Source of the DNA: Roseateles sp. YR242
Lineage (GTDB): Bacteria > Pseudomonadota > Gammaproteobacteria > Burkholderiales > Burkholderiaceae_C
DNA length: 64,000 nt
Assembly (NCBI RefSeq): GCF_900109745.1
Contig: NZ_FOAV01000003.1
Location: 186,001 to 250,000 of the forward strand
Reading direction: 5' to 3'
In this document: piece by piece, positions 52,025-61,771 of the stretch
Numbering within the stretch: position 1 is the stretch's first letter
How the letters are laid out: every line of letters begins with the position of its first letter
The notes under the pieces: generated by a model
The model's database searches: none
Told to the model about the DNA's origin: nothing
What the model saw: the letters and a program-made list of their open reading frames with translations, nothing else
Position numbers and translations under genes: made by a program

Positions 52025-52966
52025 TTGGACCACCTGGCCTGTTTTGCCCCGGAAGACCTCCGCTCCTCGCAGGCCCCCGACCTGCAAGGCTTCCACTGGC
52101 GTTTGTTGGCACAAGGGGATTCCTGGTTCTCCACGGCCGAGGCCAAACTGAGCGCCCACGCCAACCTGCTGCAGGAACTGGTGCTCTCCAAGCCGACCGC
52201 GGCCGTCAACTGCGCCGGCCAGCGCGAAAGCCTGGCCCGGCTGGTGGAGCTGGCCTCCGTGCCGGACTTTGTGCAGCTGCTCACCGGCCCGGACGCCCCC
52301 ACCTGGGACGGCATCCTGCTGTCCGTGGGCGGCAACGACCTGATCAAGGCCGCCCAGACGCCCAGCCAGATCGACGGCGAGGACATCCCCCTCGAACTGC
52401 GGCTGCTGCGCCGCCAGACCGAATGGGGCCCGCCCTCGGCCGGCGTGGGCCGATATTTCTCGGAACCCGGCTGGGCGACCTATGCCGCCTACCTGAAGGC
52501 CAACCTGCAGCACCTGCTGTCCCTGCGGGACCAGGGGCCCTCGGCCGGCAAGCCGGTGTTCATCCACTGCTATGCGGTGCCCGTGCCCCGGCCCGCAGGC
52601 GCCGAAGACGCCGGCCACGGCCCCTGGCTGTACCCGGCGCTCAAGGCCTATTCCATCCCGGCGGCGGACTGGGCGGCGGTCAGCCGCCTGATGGTCATGC
52701 ACCTGGCGCTGCTGCTGAAGACGCTGATGGCAGACAAGGTGGCCTTCCCCGGCCTGTTTGTCTTCGACTCGACCGCCGTGCCCCTGGCCCCGGCGGCGGC
52801 GGGCGCCAGCGGCATCAGCGGCGACTGGCACAACGAAATCCACCTGAATCACAGCGGCTGCTTCAAGATCGGCCGCGCCTGGTCCGAACACATCGAACAG
52901 GTGCTCACCACCGGCGGGCTGGTGCAGAACACACCCAGCGGCAAGGGCCGGGAAAAGCGGCGCTAG
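52025..52966 (+). CDS. SGNH-hydrolase-like protein
   Basis: 313 residues. Three blocks of the SGNH/GDSL esterase family are visible: GDSWFS with Ser33, VGGND with Asn104, and GDWHNEIHLN near the C-terminus with Asp and His three residues apart. No signal peptide; probably cytoplasmic. Esterase or acyl-hydrolase activity is likely, substrate unknown. TTG 52025 follows GGGAG at eight bases; another TTG at 52010 lies before that ribosome site and is rejected. A strong terminator lies 14 bases after the stop. Confidence 0.78.
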   Translation: MDHLACFAPEDLRSSQAPDLQGFHWRLLAQGDSWFSTAEAKLSAHANLLQELVLSKPTAAVNCAGQRESLARLVELASVPDFVQLLTGPDAPTWDGILLSVGGNDLIKAAQTPSQIDGEDIPLELRLLRRQTEWGPPSAGVGRYFSEPGWATYAAYLKANLQHLLSLRDQGPSAGKPVFIHCYAVPVPRPAGAEDAGHGPWLYPALKAYSIPAADWAAVSRLMVMHLALLLKTLMADKVAFPGLFVFDSTAVPLAPAAAGASGISGDWHNEIHLNHSGCFKIGRAWSEHIEQVLTTGGLVQNTPSGKGREKRR

Positions 52967-52980
52967 GCACCCCCTGATGA

Positions 52981-53008
52981 AAAAAACCCGCCATCTGGCG
53001 GGTTTTTT
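52981..53008. terminator. Bidirectional rho-independent terminator
   Basis: AAAAAACCCGCC-ATCT-GGCGGGTTTTTT. Twelve pairs counting A/T tails; T runs on both strands. Serves the SGNH-like gene from the left and lplT from the right. Confidence 0.92.
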
Positions 53009-53041
53009 CTTGAACGCTGCGGGCTTTGGTGGCCCGGCTGC

Positions 53042-54319
53042 TCAGTGCTTGTCGCTGCGCGCAATCGCCAGCAAGCGTTCCATTTCCTCGGTGTGTTCGC
53101 GCATGTTGTGGCGGTGCCAGCGGCCAACCATCCACATGATGGAAGCAATGGTCAGGCCGAAGACGGTGATGGAGCCGAAGGCCGAGGTGCCGAAGCGGGT
53201 CAGGATGGTGTAGAGCGCGCCCAGGCCCAGGATGCAGGCCTGTTCGTTGAAGTTCTGCACGGCGATGGAGCGGCCGGCGCCCATCAGGTTGTGGCCACGG
53301 TGCTGCAGCAGCGCATTCATGGGCACCACCAGGTAGCCCCCCACCCCGCCCAGCAGGATCAGGAAGGGCACGGCCAGCCACAGCCGGTCGATGAAGTTCA
53401 GCACCAGCATCAGCAGGCCCATGGCGATGCCCAGCGGGATGACGTTGGTGGCCTTGTCCAGCCGAATCGTCATGGACGCCACCACGGCCCCCACCGCCGT
53501 GCCCGCCGCCACCACACCCGCCAGCAGGGACGCCTGCGTCGTGCCATAACCCAGCGCCGCACCGGCCCAGGCAAAGACGATGTAGCGCATATTGCCCGAC
53601 ACCCCCCAGAACAGCGTGGTCATGCCCAGGGAGATCTGGCCCAGCTTGTCTTGCCACAGGCGGGAGTTGCAGGCGGCGAATTCACGCACCAGCGCCGCTG
53701 CGCCATGCGCCACCGGCTGCAGCGGGGCTTCCGTGCGCGGAATCCGCAGGTTGAACAGTGCGGCGATGCCGTAGAGGATCACCATGAAGGCGATAGCGGC
53801 CTGCGGCGCGGTATCGATGCCGGTGTCGATGAGCGGGAAATCGAAGGCCAGCAGCACAGAGGCGGTGCGCGCGTCGATGAGGATGCCGCCCACGCCCACC
53901 CCGAGGATAATGGAGGTGATGGTCAGGCCTTCGATCCAGCCGTTGGCCTTCACCAACTGCGAGGGCGGCAGCAGTTCGGTCAGGATGCCGTACTTGGCCG
54001 GCGAGTAGGCGGCAGCCCCCAGGCCGACGATGGCGTAGGCCACCAGCGGATGCACCCCCACCAACATGCTTAGACAGCCCACCACCTTGATGGTGTTGGA
54101 CACGAACATGACCTTGCCTTTGGGAACTGCATCGGCAAAAGCGCCCACAAATGGCGCCAGAACGACGTAGAAGAGCGCAAACATGGGCACCAGCGCGGCA
54201 CGTTGCCACTCGGCCGACCCATTGGTGCGCAGCATCTCGACGGCAGCCACGAACAACGCGTTATCAGCCAGCGAGCTGAAAAACTGCGCTGACATGATGG
54301 TGTAGAAACCTTTTTTCAT
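53042..54319 (-). CDS. lplT: Lysophospholipid transporter, LplT-like MFS
   Basis: 425-residue inner-membrane carrier with about twelve spans. The N-terminal SAQFFSSLADNALFVAAVEML and FVGAFADAVPKGKVMFVSN are LplT landmarks; E. coli LplT flips lysophospholipids inward for re-acylation. Start 54319 gives the proper first span; the next upstream in-frame ATG adds 29 basic residues. Divergent from alr, a neighbourhood common in related bacteria. Here no fused acyltransferase (Aas) is present. It could handle lysolipids made by the OMPLA gene at 11120. Confidence 0.9.
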   Translation of the reverse strand: MKKGFYTIMSAQFFSSLADNALFVAAVEMLRTNGSAEWQRAALVPMFALFYVVLAPFVGAFADAVPKGKVMFVSNTIKVVGCLSMLVGVHPLVAYAIVGLGAAAYSPAKYGILTELLPPSQLVKANGWIEGLTITSIILGVGVGGILIDARTASVLLAFDFPLIDTGIDTAPQAAIAFMVILYGIAALFNLRIPRTEAPLQPVAHGAAALVREFAACNSRLWQDKLGQISLGMTTLFWGVSGNMRYIVFAWAGAALGYGTTQASLLAGVVAAGTAVGAVVASMTIRLDKATNVIPLGIAMGLLMLVLNFIDRLWLAVPFLILLGGVGGYLVVPMNALLQHRGHNLMGAGRSIAVQNFNEQACILGLGALYTILTRFGTSAFGSITVFGLTIASIMWMVGRWHRHNMREHTEEMERLLAIARSDKH

Positions 54320-54562
54320 GGACCCGGCTATCTGGAACTGCGGCTTGCGTCGACTGGCGGCGGAGAACTTGCGGCGGAGATCACGCTGGTCCACACAGGT
54401 CATCACAGCGCTGCGGCGGGTTTATAGCATGCGCTTGTTTTCGTAACTGTCCTGCGCAGGTCCAAGTCTGTGTGTTAATTGCAGCCGTTCCGTCCGTGTA
54501 AGGTACGGGTGAGGGCTGGGCCACCCCCAGGCGGCGGATGGCTTGCGGGCACAATGCAGGTC

Positions 54563-55666
54563 ATGCCGCGCCCTATAGAAGCTATCATCCATCAGCCCGC
54601 GTTGGCCCATAACCTGCAGCGGGCCCGCGACTGCACCCCCGATGCCCAGGTCTTCGCCGTCGTCAAAGCCAATGCCTACGGCCACGGCATCGAACGTGTG
54701 TTCGAGGCCTTCCGGGCCGCCGACGGGTTCGCGCTGCTGGACCTGGACGAAGCCCAGCGCCTGCGCGATCTGGGTTGGCGCGGCCCCATCCTGCTGCTGG
54801 AAGGCTGTTTCGAGGCCCGCGACCTGGAGCTCTGCTCCCGCCTGCGCCTGTGGCATGCGGTTCATTGCGAGCAACAGATCGACTGGCTGGCCATGCACAA
54901 GACGCATGAACCGCACCGGGTCTTCCTCAAGCTCAACAGCGGCATGAACCGTCTGGGGTTCACCCCCAGCGCTTTCCGGGGCGCCTGGACGCGGCTCAAT
55001 GCCCTGCCCCAGGTGGACGAAATCTCCCTGATGACGCACTTCTCGGACGCCGATGGCCCTCGGGGCATCGACCGGGCCCTGGCCGTCTTCGAGGAAGCCG
55101 CGGCGGACCTGCCTGGCGAGCGTTCATTGAGCAACAGTGCCGCCGTGTTGCGCCACAGCAGCCGGCCGGGCGTGCGGGCCGACTGGGTGCGCGCCGGCAT
55201 CATGAGCTACGGGAGCGCGCCGGACTTCCCGGAGCACGACATTGCCCACTGGGACCTGCGCCCCACCATGACCCTGCGGTCCAAAGTCCTGGCGGTTCAG
55301 GCCCTGCAGCCCGGCGACAGCGTAGGGTATGGCAGCACCTTCGTGACCGAACGCCCGATGCGTATCGGCATCGTGGCCTGCGGTTACGCCGACGGCTACC
55401 CGCGCCACGCCTGCCACGGCACCCCGGTGCTGGTAGGCGGGCGACGCACCGCCACCATCGGCCGTGTCTCCATGGACTTGCTGGCCGTGGACCTGACCGA
55501 CCTGCCCCAGGAGGGCGCGGGCAGCGAAGTGACCCTCTGGGGCCAGGGGCCTCAAGGCAGCGTGCTGGCCATCGACGAAGTGGCGCGCGCCGCCGGCACC
55601 ATCGGCTACGAGCTGATGTGCGCCGTGGCCCGCCGGGTGCCGGTGCACCTGGACCCGCTGGTCTGA
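54563..55666 (+). CDS. alr: Alanine racemase
   Basis: 367-residue PLP enzyme interconverting L- and D-Ala for the cell wall. PLP lysine K35 in [12 protein letters not shown], the catalytic tyrosine Y256 in SVGYGSTF (opposite base), CGYADGYPR and [12 protein letters not shown] are all present. ATG 54563 is used by similarity; ATG 54554 is three codons upstream. It may be the biosynthetic enzyme and also supply the reverse step for D-Ala handled by the dadA-like gene. The downstream ArfB gene begins 18 bases after its stop. Confidence 0.96.
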   Translation: MPRPIEAIIHQPALAHNLQRARDCTPDAQVFAVVKANAYGHGIERVFEAFRAADGFALLDLDEAQRLRDLGWRGPILLLEGCFEARDLELCSRLRLWHAVHCEQQIDWLAMHKTHEPHRVFLKLNSGMNRLGFTPSAFRGAWTRLNALPQVDEISLMTHFSDADGPRGIDRALAVFEEAAADLPGERSLSNSAAVLRHSSRPGVRADWVRAGIMSYGSAPDFPEHDIAHWDLRPTMTLRSKVLAVQALQPGDSVGYGSTFVTERPMRIGIVACGYADGYPRHACHGTPVLVGGRRTATIGRVSMDLLAVDLTDLPQEGAGSEVTLWGQGPQGSVLAIDEVARAAGTIGYELMCAVARRVPVHLDPLV

Positions 55667-55684
55667 GCCGGCGCGGCGACCTCC

Positions 55685-56092
55685 ATGCATCTGGCCTGGA
55701 CACCGGCGGACTGGGAGGTGGAGATCTCCGCCATCCGCGCCAGCGGCCCGGGCGGCCAGAACGTCAACAAGGTCTCCAGCGCGGTGCACCTGCGTTTTGA
55801 CATCCACCGCTCCAGCCTGCCGGCGGTGATCAAGGAACGGCTGCTGGCCCTGTCGGACCAGCGCATCACCGCCGAGGGCGTGGTGGTCATCAAGGCCCAG
55901 GAATCCCGCAGCCAGGAGCAGAACCGGGCCGATGCCCTGGCGCGGCTGGTGGCCCTGGTGCAAGGCGTGGCCCACACGCCCAAGGCGCGCCGGGCGACCC
56001 GGCCGACCTACGGCTCACAGCAACGCCGGCTGGCGGGCAAGGCGCAGCGGGGCGAGGTGAAATCCGGCCGCGGCAAAGTTCGTTTGGATTGA
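55685..56092 (+). CDS. arfB: Alternative ribosome-rescue factor / peptidyl-tRNA hydrolase
   Basis: 135-residue release-factor-like protein. GGQ motif at residues 23-25 in [22 protein letters not shown] and a basic C-terminal tail ([10 protein letters not shown]... [10 protein letters not shown]) that enters the empty mRNA channel are diagnostic of ArfB/YaeJ. It frees peptides from ribosomes stalled at mRNA ends lacking a stop codon. Likely in one operon with alr. Confidence 0.94.
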   Translation: MHLAWTPADWEVEISAIRASGPGGQNVNKVSSAVHLRFDIHRSSLPAVIKERLLALSDQRITAEGVVVIKAQESRSQEQNRADALARLVALVQGVAHTPKARRATRPTYGSQQRRLAGKAQRGEVKSGRGKVRLD

Positions 56093-56093
56093 C

Positions 56094-56882
56094 ATGTTCA
56101 AGGCGTTCCGGATTTTTGTGTTGCTGGTCATCCTCGCCGTTGTCGGCGGCACGGCGCTGATGCAACGCTGGCAAGCGCAGTCCTGGCGCCGTACGCAGGT
56201 GATCACCGTCTACCCGATCAATGTGGACGGCAACCCGGCCACGGACGCCTATCTCGACCAACTCGACCAGCTCGAACAACGGGGCGACAGCGCGTTTGCC
56301 GACATCGCCCCCTATTTCCAGGCAGAGGCCCGCCGCTACGGGCTGGCGCTGAGCCAGCCGGTGCAGGTGGTGCTGGGCCGGCGCGTGCGGGAACTGCCGC
56401 CGCCGGTGCCGCGCGAAGCCGGCATGCTCTCCGCCATGGGCTGGAGCCTCAAGATGCGCTGGTGGGCCTGGCGCAAGACCCCGCCCAGCTCACCCGTGCC
56501 GGACGTTCGCCTCTATCTGCTCTACCACCCGGGGGATTTCAACGGCCCGCTGCCGCATTCCACCGGCATGGAAAAGGGCCGCATGGGGCTGGTCCACCTG
56601 TTTGCCAGCCGCGCCCAGCAGGGGCCGAACCAGGTGGTGATCGCCCATGAGGCGCTCCACACCTTCGGCGCTACCGACAAATACGACCCCGGCACGCTGA
56701 TGCCCACCTTCCCGGAGGGTTATGCCGCGCCGGACCAGCAGCCCACCCTGCCGCAGGACCAGGCGGAGCTGATGGCCGGCCGGATCCCGGTGCGCCCGGG
56801 CGAGGCGCGCATTCCGGCCCATCTGGGGCAGACGGTCATCGGCCGCAGGACGGCGGAAGAGATCAACTGGATCAAGCGTTAG
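56094..56882 (+). CDS. Putative membrane-anchored zinc metalloprotease
   Basis: 262 residues. One membrane span at about 6-23, then a periplasmic domain. The zinc-binding helix HEALH (H185, E186, H189) occurs in NQVVIAHEALHTFGATDKYDPG, with the downstream FGATDKYD likely giving the third ligand (Asp or His). Not a family I can name; it resembles predicted proteobacterial zincins. ATG two bases after the arfB stop, so co-translated. Confidence 0.75.
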   Translation: MFKAFRIFVLLVILAVVGGTALMQRWQAQSWRRTQVITVYPINVDGNPATDAYLDQLDQLEQRGDSAFADIAPYFQAEARRYGLALSQPVQVVLGRRVRELPPPVPREAGMLSAMGWSLKMRWWAWRKTPPSSPVPDVRLYLLYHPGDFNGPLPHSTGMEKGRMGLVHLFASRAQQGPNQVVIAHEALHTFGATDKYDPGTLMPTFPEGYAAPDQQPTLPQDQAELMAGRIPVRPGEARIPAHLGQTVIGRRTAEEINWIKR

Positions 56883-56895
56883 GAAGCGTGCCGCG

Positions 56896-57777
56896 TCAGC
56901 GCTGCCGCGTCGCGGCGTAGATGCTGCCCAGGCACAGCGCCATGCCCGCCACTGACAGCACGGTGGGGTGCCAGCCTTCCAGCAGCGCGGACAGCACCAG
57001 CGCAATCACCGGAATCACCACGCCGGTCAGTGCGGCCCGGGCGGTGCCCTGGCGCTGCGCCAGCTTGAAATACAGCACAAACGCCACGACCGAGCCAAAC
57101 ACTGCCAGGTACAGCAGCGAGGCGATGTAGGACGGCTGCCACGAGAACTGAAGGCCCTCGCCAGCGACCAGCGACATCGTGATCAGGAACACCGCGCCAT
57201 ACCCCATGCTCCAGGCCAGCACTGGCACCAGCGGCAGGCCACGGCGGGTCAGCGTCAGGGTGAGCACATTGCCGATGCAGGCGGCCAGCACGGCCCCCAG
57301 CCCCATCAGCAGGCCATAGGTGGCGGAAGGGCGGGCGCCGGTGGAGGCAATCTCCGGCCAGAAGATCATCACCACGCCCAGCACGCCGCCCACGGCCGCC
57401 GCCAGGAATCGCGCCGAGACCCGCTGCGCAAAGAACACCCGGCCGGACAGGGCATTGCCGAACACCATCAGGCAGAACAGCACCGCCACCAGGCCCGACG
57501 GGATGTGGCGTTCGGCCTCATACACCGAGTAGTAATTGCCGCTGTATTGGACGATGCCCGTGGCCAGCATCAGGCCATGGGCCGACCAGGGCAGCCGCAG
57601 CGACAGGCCCTGCCAGCGTGACACCCCCGCCAGGATCAGCGCGGCAATGCCAAAACGCCAGCCCACGGAATTCAGCACCGGCACGCCGGAGGCCAATTGG
57701 TAGAGGATGACGTGCCAGGTGCTGGCCCAGATCAGGGTGGGGCCCCAGAACAACCAACGGTCGGACAACTTGGACAT
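56896..57777 (-). CDS. EamA/DMT-family transporter (second)
   Basis: 293-residue inner-membrane protein, about ten spans in two EamA repeats. WGPTLIWASTWHVILYQL and VQYSGNYYSVYEAERHIPSGLVAVLFC at the first repeat, RQGTARAALTGVVIPVIALVLSALLEG at the second are typical. Start 57777 is one codon inside a preceding GTG. Convergent with the metalloprotease gene, 13 bases apart. Substrate unknown. Confidence 0.89.
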   Translation of the reverse strand: MSKLSDRWLFWGPTLIWASTWHVILYQLASGVPVLNSVGWRFGIAALILAGVSRWQGLSLRLPWSAHGLMLATGIVQYSGNYYSVYEAERHIPSGLVAVLFCLMVFGNALSGRVFFAQRVSARFLAAAVGGVLGVVMIFWPEIASTGARPSATYGLLMGLGAVLAACIGNVLTLTLTRRGLPLVPVLAWSMGYGAVFLITMSLVAGEGLQFSWQPSYIASLLYLAVFGSVVAFVLYFKLAQRQGTARAALTGVVIPVIALVLSALLEGWHPTVLSVAGMALCLGSIYAATRQR

Positions 57778-57971
57778 CACAGTGGCGCAGCACCCTCAAC
57801 GGGACTGCGCATGAAGCGTGGGACGCCCCCAGGCGCGCCGGGGGCGAGAAATGAGGGCGGCCGCTCAAGCGAAATGAGACGGAAGAGGCAGCCGTTGGGG
57901 CTCGGCAGGCCAGTCCTGCCGGCGGGTGTGACCTGTGGGCCCGGCCGGTGGCAGCAGCGCCGAGGGGTGTG

Positions 57972-58598
57972 TCAGCTCCGCTTGATGGTGGCGAGCAAGG
58001 CACCCGCCGCCACAAAGAGCGAGCCGAACACCCGGTTCAGCGCCTTCAGGTGGGATTCGGAGCGCAGTGCCGACAGCACCCGCGAGGCCAGCGCCGTGTA
58101 GCCGGCCATCACCACCGCATCCGTGAACGACAGCGTGGCGGCAATGACGGTGTACTGGGGCCCCAGGTGCTGGTTCAGGTCGAGGAACTGCGGCACCACG
58201 GCCAGCAGGAACACGGTGCCCTTGGGGTTGACGGCGTTGATGCCCCAGCCGCGGATGATCAGCTGTCGTCGGGTAACGGGTTTGTCTTCACTGCGTTGCG
58301 CCACCAGTGGCTTGCCGGGGGAGCGCCACTGCTGGATGCCCAGGAAGACCAGGTAGGCCACGCCGGCCCACTTGACCAGGGCGAAGGCCTGCTCGGAGGT
58401 GGCGATCAGTGCGCCCAGGCCGGCCCCCACCAGCACGATCTGGGTCAGGATGCCCAGGATCAGCCCGATGGTGGTGAAGTAACCGCGCTTGAAGCCGTAA
58501 TTCAGTCCGGAGCTCATGGCCGCAATGGCGCCCGCGCCTGGGGACAGGCTGATGGCCCACGAGGCTGCAAAAAACCCCAGCCAGACTGACAACTCCAT
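57972..58598 (-). CDS. LysE/RhtB-family amino acid exporter
   Basis: 208-residue inner-membrane exporter with six spans. SPGAGAIAAMSSGLNYGFKRG at the N-terminus and GWGINAVNPKGTVFLLAVVPQFLD in the middle are RhtB-family signatures. AGGAG lies six bases before the ATG. It probably expels homoserine, threonine or other amino acids. Its promoter is shared with the divergent radA region. Confidence 0.93.
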   Translation of the reverse strand: MELSVWLGFFAASWAISLSPGAGAIAAMSSGLNYGFKRGYFTTIGLILGILTQIVLVGAGLGALIATSEQAFALVKWAGVAYLVFLGIQQWRSPGKPLVAQRSEDKPVTRRQLIIRGWGINAVNPKGTVFLLAVVPQFLDLNQHLGPQYTVIAATLSFTDAVVMAGYTALASRVLSALRSESHLKALNRVFGSLFVAAGALLATIKRS

Positions 58599-58725
58599 GA
58601 TTCGCTCCTAAACGAACCGGGTTTGTAGCACGCCACCCCCCATCCGGCCGAAGGTAAGGCTTCACGAATGTGGCCGCCAGCCTGCTGACGGACCGTGACT
58701 GTTGCGGCAGCGACAATCCAGGCCT

Positions 58726-60087
58726 ATGGCTTCTCCCAAAACGCACTACGTCTGTTCTGAATGCGGCGCCACCAGCGCCAAATGGCTCGGCCGCTGCCCC
58801 TCGTGCAGCGCCTGGAACACCCTGGTCGAGACCGTGGCGGAGAGCGCCGGCAGCGGCAAGAACCGTTACCAGTCGCTGGCGCGGAGCCAGCCGGTGGCGA
58901 CGCTGTCGGAGATCGAAGCCAAGGATTTTGACCGGACCCCCACCTCGCTGGAGGAACTGGACCGGGTGCTGGGCGGCGGCATCGTCAACGGCGGCGTGGT
59001 GCTGATCGGCGGGGACCCCGGCATCGGCAAGTCCACCCTGCTGCTGCAGGCGGTGGAAGCGCTGTCCAAGCGGATGAAGGTCTTGTATGTGACCGGTGAG
59101 GAGTCTGGCGCCCAGGTGGCCATGCGCGCCCGGCGGCTGGGGCTGGATGGCAGCCAGGTGCGGGTGCTGGCCGAAATCGGTCTGGAAAAGATCCTGGCCA
59201 CCATTGAGACCGAGGCGCCCGACTTCTGCGTCATCGACTCCATCCAGACCATGTATTCCGAACAGTTGTCCTCCGCGCCCGGGTCGGTGGCCCAGGTGCG
59301 CGAATGCGCCGCCCAGCTCACCCGTACCGCCAAGTCCACCGGCTGCGCCATGGTGCTGGTGGGCCACGTCACCAAGGAAGGTGCGCTGGCCGGCCCGCGT
59401 GTGCTGGAACACATCGTGGACACGGTGCTGTACTTCGAGGGCGACACCCACAGTAGCTACCGCCTGGTGCGCGCCATCAAGAACCGCTTCGGAGCGGTGA
59501 ACGAGATCGGCGTCTTCGCCATGACGGAGAAGGGGCTCAAGGGTGTCACCAACCCCAGCGCCATCTTCCTCTCCACTCACGGCGAGCCGGTGCCCGGCTC
59601 CTGCGTGCTGGTCACGCTGGAAGGCACCCGCCCGCTGCTGGTGGAACTCCAGGCCCTGGTGGACAGCGGCGGCCCCAGCCCGCGCCGGCTTTCCGTCGGA
59701 CTGGACCGGGACCGGCTGGCCATGCTGCTGGCGGTCCTGCACCGGCACGCCGGGGTGGCCACCATGGACCAGGACGTGTTTGTAAACGCCGTGGGCGGGG
59801 TGCGCATTTCCGAGCCGGCGGCCGACCTGGCCGTGCTGCTCTCCATCCAGAGTTCCCTGCGGGGCAAGCCCTTGCCCAAGGGCTTCTTCGCCTTTGGGGA
59901 AGTGGGCCTGGCGGGGGAGGTTCGGCCGGCACCGCGCGGCCAGGAGCGCCTGAAGGAAGCCGCCAAGCTGGGCTTTTCCGTGGCGGTGGTACCGCAGGCC
60001 AACGCGCCCAAGAAGCCCATCCCCGGCCTGACCGTGCATGCGGTGGCCCGGATCGAGGACGCCATCGAGATCCTCCGCGGCATGTGA
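58726..60087 (+). CDS. radA: DNA repair protein RadA (Sms)
   Basis: 453 residues. N-terminal zinc finger (C10, C13, C24, C27 in CSECG...CPSCS), RecA-like domain with Walker A GGDPGIGKST and the RadA-specific KNRFG motif (IKNRFGAVNEIG), and a Lon-like C-terminal domain. It is a helicase that extends branches during recombination. Start 58726 is supported by the zinc finger position; the frame further upstream is non-coding. Full length and intact. Confidence 0.97.
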   Translation: MASPKTHYVCSECGATSAKWLGRCPSCSAWNTLVETVAESAGSGKNRYQSLARSQPVATLSEIEAKDFDRTPTSLEELDRVLGGGIVNGGVVLIGGDPGIGKSTLLLQAVEALSKRMKVLYVTGEESGAQVAMRARRLGLDGSQVRVLAEIGLEKILATIETEAPDFCVIDSIQTMYSEQLSSAPGSVAQVRECAAQLTRTAKSTGCAMVLVGHVTKEGALAGPRVLEHIVDTVLYFEGDTHSSYRLVRAIKNRFGAVNEIGVFAMTEKGLKGVTNPSAIFLSTHGEPVPGSCVLVTLEGTRPLLVELQALVDSGGPSPRRLSVGLDRDRLAMLLAVLHRHAGVATMDQDVFVNAVGGVRISEPAADLAVLLSIQSSLRGKPLPKGFFAFGEVGLAGEVRPAPRGQERLKEAAKLGFSVAVVPQANAPKKPIPGLTVHAVARIEDAIEILRGM

Positions 60088-60235
60088 AACTCCTGGTTTT
60101 TCCCGGCAGCCACCCCGCCGATTCCATTTTTTGACAGGCCAAGTCCCCCGCCATGCGCCCAGACTTTCCCTTCCAGCCGCGCATTCAGCGCCCCGCCAGC
60201 CAGCCCGATGCCGCAGCCGCCGCCGGGAGCCGCGC

Positions 60236-60709
60236 ATGAACCGCTGGTTCGGCATTGCCCTGGCCGTGGCGGCGATGGCCGTCGGCATCCAGCTGTTCGG
60301 CTGGAAAGGCGCCATCCTGGCGCTCTCGGTCATCGTGTTCTGGTTGCTGTTGCAGTTCAGCCAACTCATGCGCATCATGCGCACCGCCAATGAAGCGCCG
60401 CTGGGCCACGTCAGCAGCGCCTTGATGCTGCAATCCCGGCTGCAAGCCGGCATGACCCTGGTGCAGCTGATCAAGCTCTGCCGCTCCCTGGGGGTGAAGG
60501 TGGCGCCGGAAACCTATCGCTGGGCCGACACCGGGGGCGACGCCGTGGAGGTGGTGATGGCGCGTGGCAAGGTGGTGAGCTGGACCCTGTTCCGGGCTGA
60601 AACCCCTGGCGAGGCCACGAACCCGGCCTCTGCCAGTGGCGAAGCCGCCACGGGCGAAGACCACCCATCCGCCACGCCAAGGCAGTCATCCCGGGACGGG
60701 GTTGCATAA
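60236..60709 (+). CDS. Conserved membrane protein, 157 residues
   Basis: Two membrane spans (about 5-20 and 26-44), then a cytoplasmic domain APLGHVSSALMLQSRLQAGMTLVQLIKLCRSLGVKV and a low-complexity acidic tail. GGGAG lies six bases before ATG 60236. I recognise it only as a protein of related betaproteobacteria that precedes ilvE; no function is known. Spaced 31 bases before ilvE, so probably co-transcribed. Confidence 0.8.
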   Translation: MNRWFGIALAVAAMAVGIQLFGWKGAILALSVIVFWLLLQFSQLMRIMRTANEAPLGHVSSALMLQSRLQAGMTLVQLIKLCRSLGVKVAPETYRWADTGGDAVEVVMARGKVVSWTLFRAETPGEATNPASASGEAATGEDHPSATPRQSSRDGVA

Positions 60710-60740
60710 AATCCGGCTCTTTGACGCACAAGGAATTCCC

Positions 60741-61664
60741 ATGTCTTTGGACGACCGCGACGGCAAGATCTGGATGGACGGCGAGCTGGTGGACTGGCGC
60801 GACGCAAAGATCCATGTGCTGACCCACACCCTGCACTATGGCTGCGGCGCCTTTGAAGGCGTGCGGGCCTACCAGACGGACCGCGGCACCGCCATCTTCC
60901 GCCTGCGCGAACACACCGAGCGGCTGTTCAACAGCGCCAAGATCCTGCGCATGAAGCTGCCCTTCACCATCGAGCAGGTGGAAGAGGCCCAGAAGCAGGT
61001 CGTGCGTGAAAACCAGCTGGCCAGTTGCTACCTGCGTCCGCTGACCTGGATCGGTAGCGAAAAGCTGGGCGTCAGCCCCAAGGGCAACAAGATCCACCTG
61101 ATGGTGGCGGCCTGGGCCTGGGGGGCCTACCTGGGCGAAGAAGGCCTGAAGCGCGGCATTCGCGTCAAGACCAGCAGCTACACCCGCCACCACGTCAACA
61201 TCACCATGACGCAGGCCAAGACGGTGAGCAACTACACCAACTCCATCCTGGCCAACATGGAAGCCACGGACGACGGCTACGACGAGGCGCTGCTGCTGGA
61301 CGCCTCCGGCTTCGTCTCCGAAGGCGCGGGCGAGAACCTGTTTGTGGTCAAGAACGGCGTGGTCTACACGCCGGACCTGTCGGCCGGTGCCCTCAACGGC
61401 ATCACTCGCAACACCATCTTCCACATCTGCCAGGACCTGGGCCTGCAGTTGGTGGAAAAGCGCATCACGCGGGACGAGGTCTACATCGCCGATGAGGCCT
61501 TCTTCACCGGCACCGCCGCCGAAGTGACGCCCATCCGCGAACTGGACCGCCTGGAGATCGGCATCGGCAGCCGTGGCCCGATCACCGAGAAGATCCAGAC
61601 CGCCTTCTTTGATATCGTCAACGGTCGCAACCCCAAGTACGCACACTGGCTGTCCTTGGTCTGA
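60741..61664 (+). CDS. ilvE: Branched-chain amino acid aminotransferase
   Basis: 307-residue fold-type IV PLP enzyme that completes Val, Leu and Ile synthesis. LHYGCGAFEGVRAY, PLP lysine K160 in MTQAKTVSNYTNSILANMEA, SEGAGENLFVV and TGTAAEVTPI are diagnostic. AAGGA is six bases before ATG 60741. Followed by zinc-finger and SnoaL-like genes, an arrangement typical of Burkholderiales. Confidence 0.97.
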   Translation: MSLDDRDGKIWMDGELVDWRDAKIHVLTHTLHYGCGAFEGVRAYQTDRGTAIFRLREHTERLFNSAKILRMKLPFTIEQVEEAQKQVVRENQLASCYLRPLTWIGSEKLGVSPKGNKIHLMVAAWAWGAYLGEEGLKRGIRVKTSSYTRHHVNITMTQAKTVSNYTNSILANMEATDDGYDEALLLDASGFVSEGAGENLFVVKNGVVYTPDLSAGALNGITRNTIFHICQDLGLQLVEKRITRDEVYIADEAFFTGTAAEVTPIRELDRLEIGIGSRGPITEKIQTAFFDIVNGRNPKYAHWLSLV

Positions 61665-61771
61665 GCCAGGTGCGGCCCCTTCGCGGGGGCTGATGACCTG
61701 CCCTCGGCACCGATGCCAGCCCCCGTCGCCCTGCCACAAGCATGGGCGGCGCCAGCCTCGAGAACAACATC

